Shown: positions 47,301 through 64,000 of the stretch, one piece after another
Layout: each line of letters opens with the position of its first letter
How positions within the stretch are numbered: the first letter of the stretch is position 1
NCBI RefSeq assembly: GCF_900700375.1
Contig: NC_041716.1
Location: 15,288,306 to 15,352,305 of the forward strand
DNA: 64,000 nt
Source of the DNA: Denticeps clupeoides
Taxonomy: Eukaryota; Chordata; Actinopteri; Clupeiformes; Denticipitidae
Reading direction: 5' to 3'
Program-made: the position numbers and the translations under genes
Notes under the pieces: model-generated
The model's database searches: none
The model's input: the letters and a program-made list of their open reading frames with translations, nothing else
Told to the model about the DNA's origin: nothing

Positions 47301-48977
47301 CACACAGTACAGGCCAAAGGTTATGTACTTAACAGAAAACGGTGAAATAACTAAAAACATGTTTTTTATTTTGCCCCTTTGCCTTCACTCTGTGCTCCAG
47401 CTCACCCCAAACCATCTGGATTGGGTTCAGGTCCGGTGACTGTGGAGGTCAGGTCTCCACTTTTTGTTAAGTACATAACTCCACATGTGTTCATTCATAG
47501 TTTGATGCCTTCAGTGAGAATCTACCAACGTAAATGGTCATGAAAAGAAAGAAAACACATTGAATGAGAAGGTGTGTCCAAACGTTTGACCTGTACTGTT
47601 TATATAAGGGGTGTGTATTAGCAAGGATCTCACAATACAAAACGTGTCACGATACATGGGCATACAGCGCCATCCACAGGACTGGATGTAGTCACATGCT
47701 GACCTCACTAAATAATTTTTTTTGCATACAAAAACATCGATATTTGAGGTCCCTGTATGCAATATCACATGGAATATTTCACAATATAACACCTCTAATG
47801 TATATGTAAGTATTTATGTATACACACACACACACACATGCATTTTTAATACACTCATCCAGATATTTACAGATTATTTATTAGATTATAGTGTACTGTC
47901 GACATAGTCCTAATGCTACTTATTTTTTCCTTCTCTTATCTTGTACTGTTCACTTTCTGCCGTGACTATGCAAATTTCCTACTTGTGGGACTCTTAAAGG
48001 GCGGGTACCTGGCCAGCACGTTCTCCAGGAACTCCGGGTCCCGGCTGATCCGTCCACAGCCGGTTGAAGAGTGGCTGCGCGGCCAGGGCCTGGAGGAACA
48101 GACTCTTCGGCACTGGCGACGGAAGAGGGCGAACGGGGCGTGTCCGACCACCTGCAGCCAGGTAAACACTGCATCACTGTCACTGTGAAACACTGCAGCA
48201 CACAAGGAAATGCTTAACACTTTAGACAAACGGTTTAAGACCTTCACAGCTGAGCCTTATCGGGGTTAAGTAGTGTAATTTCTTGCTTTATTGAGGGTTG
48301 TGACCCTCAAGTTGTGTGGTGCAGAGGTCAGGTTACTACACAGCCGACAGCCCCATAGGACAACTGTTAAAATCAATTATGGCGAGAACCAATCAGTGAA
48401 CTAAAGAAAAACGAGTGGCCGTCATTACTTTAAGAAACCTGTGAAATCTGTGCTTCGGTCCCATGAGTCCAAATTTGAGATCTTGGTTCAAACCGCCGCA
48501 GAAAAGGTGAACGGATGGATTCCACGTGGAGGCGACGGAAGAGGGCGAACGGGGCGTGGCCGGGCACCTGCAGCCAGGTAAACACTGCAGCACACACCGA
48601 GACGCTTTAACCATCACCCATGGTGAGCAGCGGGCAGCCATGACAGGCGTGTGGGGACTCGAACAGTCAACCTTCGGACTACAGCCTGCCGCCGGTGTCC
48701 AGTCAGTGGGACGGAATTAACGTCCACAATCCGGGGACAAAACAAAGCGCCCGTCGGGCGTCGCATCACTGCCGTGTCTGCGTGTTAGTCACGGTCACTC
48801 GGGCCGCCGGCCTCTTCCGTCGACGTTCCCGCACCGGCTCACCTCGGAGGAATTGGCGCGTCTCTGGTCCTCATCAGAAGCCCGTGCAGAAGAGCGGCGT
48901 CCCTCGCGACCTCGGCCAGATCCTCGAGCAGCTGCCCGTCGGCCGTCACTTCCTGTCGGAATCCCGCCGAACTCCAT
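42753..48977 (-). CDS. gss: Glutathione synthetase, frame broken in several exons
   Basis: Twelve exons on the minus strand: 48843-48977, 48009-48151, 46892-46967, 46675-46814, 46438-46553, 46215-46295, 46014-46091, 45866-45932, about 45104-45298, 44904-44985, 44450-44639, 42753-42876. The enzyme joins gamma-glutamylcysteine and glycine with ATP. Family motifs are plain: 'LGLNRSDYM', '[15 protein letters not shown]', '[13 protein letters not shown]' (glycine-rich ATP loop) and '[20 protein letters not shown]'. Exons 3, 4, 6, 7, 8, 10 and 12 read cleanly. Exon 1 has a gain and a loss that cancel. Exon 2 lacks three bases: one C before CGTCGCC, and single Gs in 'CTGTGGAC' and 'ACGGATC'. Exon 5 lacks one base at its donor, and exon 9 lacks a G after 'ACCAAAAAG' and has no GT donor. 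Exon 11 lacks four bases near 'TCAGAGGGACTG' and gains a C downstream. Residual assembly error or recent decay are both possible. Confidence 0.88.
42990..43113 (-). mobile_element. SINE family A copy, truncated
   Basis: In gss intron 11. Tail 'GGAAAGTGAAGTGATTGTCA' and body 'AACAATTACCCTTGGTGAGC' up to 'GCCCGGGAGCAGTGTT'. The head is replaced directly by repeat family C. Confidence 0.8.
43114..43400. repeat. Dispersed repeat family C, copy 2
   Basis: Same ordered blocks as 19640-19985, including 'ACATTTATTTGTGGATT', 'GGTAGCCAATCAAACGTCTC' and 'GCCAATCATATCAACTGATG'. It abuts the truncated family A SINE. Confidence 0.55.
43425..44265. mobile_element. hAT-like non-autonomous element
   Basis: Starts 'GTGGGCCGTTGCTGTGTTAA', 'GAGACTCTTATCGGGCGATA' and ends near 'TCTAGATTAATTTTG', the layout of an abundant fish element I recall as hAT-related. 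A minus-strand 62-codon frame at 44055-44243 is part of it. Family assignment is from memory and no transposase was identified. Confidence 0.45.
44268..44320. repeat. TA/CA compound microsatellite
   Basis: TA units followed by CA units, lying immediately before the duplicated piece of gss exon 9. A shorter TA run follows that piece at 44420-44433. Confidence 0.95.
44321..44420 (-). pseudogene. Partial duplicate of gss exon 9
   Basis: Near-identical to 45160-45259 inside gss exon 9 (for example 'GGCTCATTTGGGAAGAAG', 'CCGGCCAGGTGTGTGCCAAT'). Both boundaries fall within the exon and lie in microsatellite DNA. On the minus strand it keeps the open Gly-Thr-x-x-x-Gln-Gln-Glu-Leu register that the main exon has lost, but has a TGA after Ser-Arg-Pro. 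It lies just downstream of exon 11 and is presumably non-functional. Confidence 0.85.
47005..47263 (-). mobile_element. SINE family A, most complete copy
   Basis: In gss intron 2, essentially full length. On the minus strand: 'GGGGCAGTGGTGGCCTAGCG' (A box), 'GCCGGTTCAAATCCTG' (B box), and the body with 'GCACCGTCCCCACACACCGC' and 'GGTGGGTTAAATGCAGAGG'. The tail 'TGACAATCACTTCACTTTCA' ends it. The tRNA-like pol III promoter makes it a SINE. Other copies in the window can be compared with this one. Confidence 0.9.
47303..47602. mobile_element. Tc1-related MITE
   Basis: About 300 bases with terminal inverted repeats: 'ACAGTACAGGCCAAAGGTT' at 47308 and, reversed, 'AACGTTTGACCTGTACTGT' ending at 47599. 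A short internal remnant of a Tc1 3' region ('ACCATCTGGATTGGGTTCAG') remains. No coding capacity. Confidence 0.8.
48531..48589 (-). pseudogene. Partial duplicate of gss exon 2 with its splice acceptor
   Basis: Fifty-nine bases nearly identical to 48115-48173: the first part of exon 2 plus acceptor and about 16 intronic bases. Both copies share the same missing C in 'CTCTTCCGTCGCC'. It lies in intron 1 between exons 1 and 2, next to a SINE fragment. Confidence 0.85.
48590..48690 (-). mobile_element. SINE family A fragment
   Basis: 'GCTTTAACCATCACCCATGG', 'GGGCAGCCATGACAGGCGTG' and 'GGACTCGAACAGTCAACCTT', strongly shortened. It touches the exon 2 duplicate. Confidence 0.65.
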
Positions 48978-49460
48978 GCCGGTTCACCTGAGGAGGGCGA
49001 GACGGAGACGTACGTCCGACTCCGCTCTTTACTTCTTCTCACGCTCCGCTAATATTTACACAGTTCTGCATCATTTACATCACAACTCTCCACACGTCAA
49101 AGTTCGACCACGCGAGGCCACGTGCCGCAGACGTGACGTTACCTGCGCGCGCCGCCGACGTCCAATAATCACGGCGCGTAACGCGTTCTGCCGCCGATTT
49201 ATTAAAAAGAAAAAACACCCCGAGGAGCAGCGCACACGCAGCCGTGGATGAGGAGAAGCGCCCCGTGAAGCCGCCTCCGCGTACATCTGCACGCAGCCAA
49301 TCATCGACCAGGACGGGACCACCCGGAAGCAGGAACCCGGCCGGCCTGGGCATAGAGCTACAGCGCTATAGATCGCGCGGCTTACCAGCTGTTCGCTACG
49401 AGTCTAGTTCTATGTCTGGACGCAAACTCCGTTTTGGCCGCGGGGCTTTCCAGTTCCATC
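48978..49460 (-). promoter_or_regulatory. gss: CpG-rich promoter region of gss
   Basis: Dense CpG from about 48,700 to 49,450, ahead of the gss start on the minus strand. An acceptor-like 'CCTCCTCAG' precedes the ATG by about 12 bases, so a non-coding exon probably lies further up (higher coordinates). No TATA box is obvious. Confidence 0.5.
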
Positions 49461-52400
49461 AGCATCGCTGAAAATTAAGTCTGAATTTGTTCGGCCACGT
49501 TTTTTTACTCTGATGTTTCTCAAAATTTATAAAAAAAAAGGAACACAAGGAGAGCTTGATTCTGATGACTGAAGCAGTTGTACGGTAGGTGGCGCTAGTG
49601 GGCCACCTGCAAAATTCTCAAATCCTTCTTTTAATGCTGTACCCTGGGATGGGAAAAATGTCAGTTCAACATGATTAATTGCTTTAGCCAGTCCTAATTC
49701 CTTTTGCATTATTCCAAACCATACAGTTCATTCAGCTTCATGTAACAAATCATTCGATCATATAAGAATAATGTTTCTGATGATTTCTAATATCTAATGG
49801 TAGTTGAATTTCTCTGTCAACTGGGCTAATCATGATCGTCCAGTACAAGGTCCAGTTAGACGGAGTGGTCCAATTGCACTATCTTGAGTTGAGACTTGAT
49901 GAGTCTCACAATTTTCCAGTTGTGTAATGTGACTGAGATGCGAACAACTTAATTCCTGCTCGGAGAGTTTGCCCTGGAGTTTTGACTGCAAACTAAAGAC
50001 TCAGCACTGGCACTACACCCCCTTATTTAAGCAAATGTAACAATGCACTTGCAGCAGGGGGCAGGTGTGAGTTGTTCTGATGAGGGGTAAGAGTCAGGCC
50101 TCGACCCCACTTATTGCTCATGCTGCTCAGTGTTAATTGAGATTGTCCGGCAGTGAATCTAATTCCTCACTCCACGTGTCCTACATCATGGTCCTGCAGG
50201 GTTCACAGAGGCCATTTAGTATATTTCTGCAAAAAAAGCCAGAAACCCTTGTTAGGATTTACAATAAATCCTGAAATGATCATATTTGCCACTTCAATTG
50301 TGTGCGTGAACAAGGCCTCTGTACTTTACTTTCTGACTTTACTGTAACTTGGCAGACGATACAAGGGAGAAGACACCAGCAATTCTCATTCGGTTTCCAT
50401 AGATTCTGAGTTACAAAACTAAGAGCCCTGATAGAGCCTTACTTGTCAGGAATAGAACTTTTGCTAGGGATTTGGTTAAGTGCTAGACTATTTTTTTTTG
50501 TGAGTGTGTGGTTAGACGCATTTGAAATACTTTTTAAACAAGTGAGTTTTCACGTCTGCGCGTCTGTTGTATAGGCATGGAACAGGCCTGTTTGGGCTAT
50601 CCCATAGGCTGTGTGGTTCCAAGTATAAAAAGTTTACGTGAGCGCGTGGCCATTGTTCTGCTGGAGGCTCCGGAGCCCGGCGGGGTTTAGATGGAAGGGG
50701 GGATATGTTGCCGTCAAGCCGACTTTTAAAATAGAAAGACAGCTGTAGGTGATCGCACCGGTGCGAGCGGGAGACAGGGAAGCGGGTGAAAGGCGGGCAC
50801 TGTAGTCTCCCCACGCCGGACTGCCGAAAGGCAGATTAGCTCGTCTTTTGCGGGTCGGACAGGGACAACAGGCACGAAATATTAGAAGATCAGGGGTTAG
50901 CTGCATCGCCTAAAGACTGACTCAGCTAAAGCCAGTTGTTTTTCCCCGTGTAGTCCACAGACTATTTGGGTTTCACAAGCACACATACATCAGCAGATAT
51001 ACAGACATGCGCATATAACAAAATAAAATGTCATTTCTTTTTTGTTTAATCAGAAATATTTTTATTGATCAATGAAACAAACAGCTTTTTATATATATAA
51101 AAAAACTAACCAAAAAAATGAAACCACATGTAAAATAAGTAAAGAGACAGTCGCCCCAGTTCTCTGTACACCCAGTCAAGGGGAGGATACGGTCTAATCA
51201 GGAAGCCTCAAGGTTCTTAAAGTATTGTAGGAAAGGGTCACACGTTTTGTGAGATTTCTCACATGATTTCTTAAGGGAGTAGCGAAATATTTTCAAGGCT
51301 TAAGATAGAAATGATATCTCTCAGCCTTTGCACAGCGGTGGGCGAGCATTTACAACAGTAAAAATTTTTCGATTGATATTATTTTATTTGGATAATTTCT
51401 AAATCGGCCTAATCGTTGAATGGTTGCACACACACATAAAATGTGTGCTCTGAATCCTCTGTGAGGACTGATGAACTGATCATCATTGGTACCACCAGTC
51501 ACCTGCTAAAGATGCATTTCAGTCTTTTATTTGAAGCTCACCTGACTCCGGTTCAGCGGTGTTTATTAGCACAACGTTATTCCAGCAAAGCCAGCCCACT
51601 GTGGTATTCATAGATGAATTCCTATGGCTGCCCCGTGAGATGAGGTCACAGATTCATGGGGCCAGCGCTGTGTGAAAGCATGTCCATAAATCAGGGCAAA
51701 GCTCACAGTCTGGAGAAAAATGATCACGGAGACTGGATTTATGCTTACAATCGAGCAAACAAGGTTTATTTTCTGGCTTTTTTATGGCTTTTTAGATAAG
51801 AAGCAGAATCTCAAAAGCCAAACGTAGATCAGTTAGATTAAGTGAGAAAAAAAGTATAATGAAGTGTAATATTAATACAAGAGTAATTCAACACAACAAC
51901 ATCAACAAGAGGAAAAAAAACTTAATTTGACTTAAAAAAAAAACTGGAAAAAAGATAAAACTTTGTGACACTATAATAAAAAAACTCAGATATTTAGGAT
52001 ATTAAGAGTTATATAACTTTACAAGATCTATAAGCAAAAAAGGAATTCTATTTGTGCAATTGATCAACCTTGCCATAAAACATAAAGATGTATATTAATT
52101 TAACTTAGATTCATTTGAGATGAGGTGAAATAGACATCACATTATGCTCAATATGCCCATCAAACACTAAATATAAGAAAAGCCCAGGCATGATTTAAAG
52201 TATGAAAGGCCCTCCACATAATGTCGCCACCGTCCAATGAGAGCGGAGCAGGTCCAGTAATCCGAATACTTCCCACTTTTACTGCCCTGCATCAAAGTTT
52301 GTTTTTATACCTTGATGCCGGCTCTGTTATGCAGGGCAGCACCAGAGCCGAGTGACTCTTTAGCCCGTTAGTCTCCGATTGGAATGTGGGCTATTGGGAA

Positions 52401-53600
52401 CGGGAGTTGTATTCTCGTCTATTTTGGGAGGCTCTGTTAGGTCTGGTCTCCGTGCAAGGACACTTATCTCTACTTTTGCTCTCAAGGTCATGATGTATTG
52501 TGTTTAGTTCCTTTTCAGTTTAGGACATGTTGGGATCACAATTATGACGTATTTGCCATTTGTCCAAATCACATAATGTGAATGTTTAAAATTGTGAATT
52601 AATTAGCATTTTGACAATTTTTAATAAAGGAAAACTGGAAAAAAAGAAACCCCATCAAGTTTAAATTAATACAAAGTGAAAAAAATGATCTAAATGGATT
52701 TGAATAGAAAAAAAGTTAAACATAATGATTATTTTGTGAAAAAAAAACTTCCATCTGCTGCAAATACAACTGGTTTTATTTTGGGTGTTCTAGATGTTAA
52801 TTTGTTAAAGATATAAAAAGAAAACCAATAAAATGGCATCATTCCATTGGACATTAAGACTAATTGTCACTAATAATGAGCTTCCCTCCATTTATGCAAA
52901 TACTATATCCATTTCCAGATACCATAGTCTTTTACAGCAGTAATCAATGTTTGGACAGGATTTTAGTTCAATCTATTGAACCATGTTACATTATTGTTCT
53001 GTAGGCGTAGCTCAAATGAAGAGTTCAGCTAAACTTAATAATAAATAAAACCAACACGAAAAACAAATCTAGAATGTGTGTGTCATTTACAGTGTGTCAT
53101 TTACAGTTTCCACAGGAATGCCCAGTGCTGTTAGCCGGACTGGGATGGACATGCATTGCCGGTGGATGTGCGGATGGACATTTTCTCTAGTTTCCAAAAT
53201 GTACAATAAAATGCCGCTGGCCTCCCATTTTTGTAAAAATATTCTATACGATCAGCAACAGAAATTGAATTTTGGAAGTTTATGCATTGTAATAATCACA
53301 GAATGACATGATACAATCTTCCGAAGAATACACGTTAAAACATTCAATGTCACAGTGTAAAAAAAAAAAAAAAAAGGTTTTGAGTGGCATTGTAAATGTG
53401 CCATCAGCCAACCTCTCTGCTGTAACTTTACTTGCAGTATAAATCTCTGCAGGACGCAATGCTGTTTAAAAATAACCAGCTTACAGTAGGTTTGTGCCGA
53501 GGGCAAAATCGCGATGCCTTTTGTGACTGTCCGGGCCGGCCATCGCCGTTCAGCCAATCAGTGAGCGCGGGGCGCTGGACACATGGAGATTTCTGAATAT
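49461..53600. other. Intergenic DNA between gss and myh7b
   Basis: The head-to-head spacer. It is mostly AT-rich with A-runs and no supported gene. A GC-richer island at 50,550-50,940 contains a TATA-like 'AAGTATAAAAAG' and is described among the findings. No known repeat was recognised with confidence. Confidence 0.5.
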
Positions 53601-53630
53601 CTTCCCCCCAACACTGACCTTGGGGAAACA

Positions 53631-53638
53631 ATAAAAAG
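53631..53638 (+). promoter_or_regulatory. myh7b: Candidate TATA box of myh7b
   Basis: 'ATAAAAAG' lies about 320 bases upstream of the first coding exon. A muscle-type TATA promoter with a non-coding first exon is plausible for a sarcomeric myosin, but no transcript evidence is available. Confidence 0.3.
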
Positions 53639-53960
53639 GGGCTCAGTGTCCAGAGTCGAGGCCAAACCGGTGTGTGAGCTCGAAGGTCAGTGAGCAGGCC
53701 TCAGATAGCCCCGTTGTCTTTTGTTCCTTTACACTCTGCAGAAGTAGCTGAAAACGGTGGAAGCCGCTGTCCGCAGGAGACTTCTGGTACCGTTTTATGT
53801 TTTTTTGTTTTTCTTCTCTCGAATAGTCTAGCAGTTTAACACAGATTCCCTTCACCATCCTTCATCAGTGCGGAGAGTAACATGTGGGAACCTTCATTTT
53901 GCAGGTGCGTCAGAGGTTGCACGGGGCCTGGAGCCGTGACCATGTCCCTCTTTATGAGAA

Positions 53961-64000
<10,040 letters not shown>

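Noticed and set aside
42753-48977. Calling gss a definite pseudogene
   Set aside because: Most exons, motifs and splice sites are conserved and the defects are mainly one-base indels; sequence error is at least as likely.

Overview
The window is nuclear DNA of a ray-finned (teleost) fish. Genes are split into many short exons with GT-AG introns. The intergenic DNA is AT-rich and full of Tc1/mariner remnants, two tRNA-type SINE families, one LINE 3' end, a hAT-like element and long microsatellites. The encoded proteins are vertebrate orthologues that can be named with confidence. A run of exactly 100 N (32514-32613) marks a scaffold gap.

Layout, left to right: 0.1-3.3 kb, two degraded Tc1-like transposons, the second carrying an inserted U1 snRNA-SINE chimera; 4.8-9.8 kb (+), an ATP6AP1-like V-ATPase accessory protein; 13.6-16.0 kb (+), abhd6, intact, 339 aa; 17.0-18.6 kb (-), ogn (osteoglycin/mimecan), intact, 285 aa; 24.9-27.8 kb (-), csrp1 (two LIM domains) with a disturbed first coding exon; 28-33 kb, gene-poor with the gap; 33.2 kb (-), an isolated SAMHD1-type first exon; 34.2-41.3 kb (-), samhd1, intact, 623 aa in 16 exons; 42.8-49.0 kb (-), gss (glutathione synthetase) with several reading-frame breaks and two partial exon duplications; 54.0-64.0 kb (+), myh7b (sarcomeric myosin heavy chain, called myh14 in much fish literature), running off the right edge, with many single-base frame breaks. 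Its intron at 58.5-58.9 kb holds a perfectly preserved miR-499 hairpin.

The gss (-) / myh7b (+) head-to-head pair with intronic miR-499 matches the human 20q11 arrangement, and samhd1 next door is also a 20q11 gene, so 33-64 kb is an old syntenic block. The genes do not form one pathway. They cover lipid hydrolysis (abhd6), extracellular matrix (ogn), cytoskeleton (csrp1), dNTP control (samhd1), glutathione synthesis (gss), a V-ATPase accessory function, and muscle contraction plus a myomiR (myh7b/mir499).

Coding quality is strikingly uneven. abhd6, ogn and samhd1 show no frame error over about 3.7 kb of coding sequence. gss, myh7b and the first coding exons of csrp1 and the ATP6AP1-like gene carry one-base gains or losses while residues and most splice sites stay conserved. 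Residual long-read errors in poorly polished segments explain most of this, but genuine decay of the myosin host gene around a retained miR-499 is a real alternative. All calls were made by reading and translating the sequence; no database search was run.
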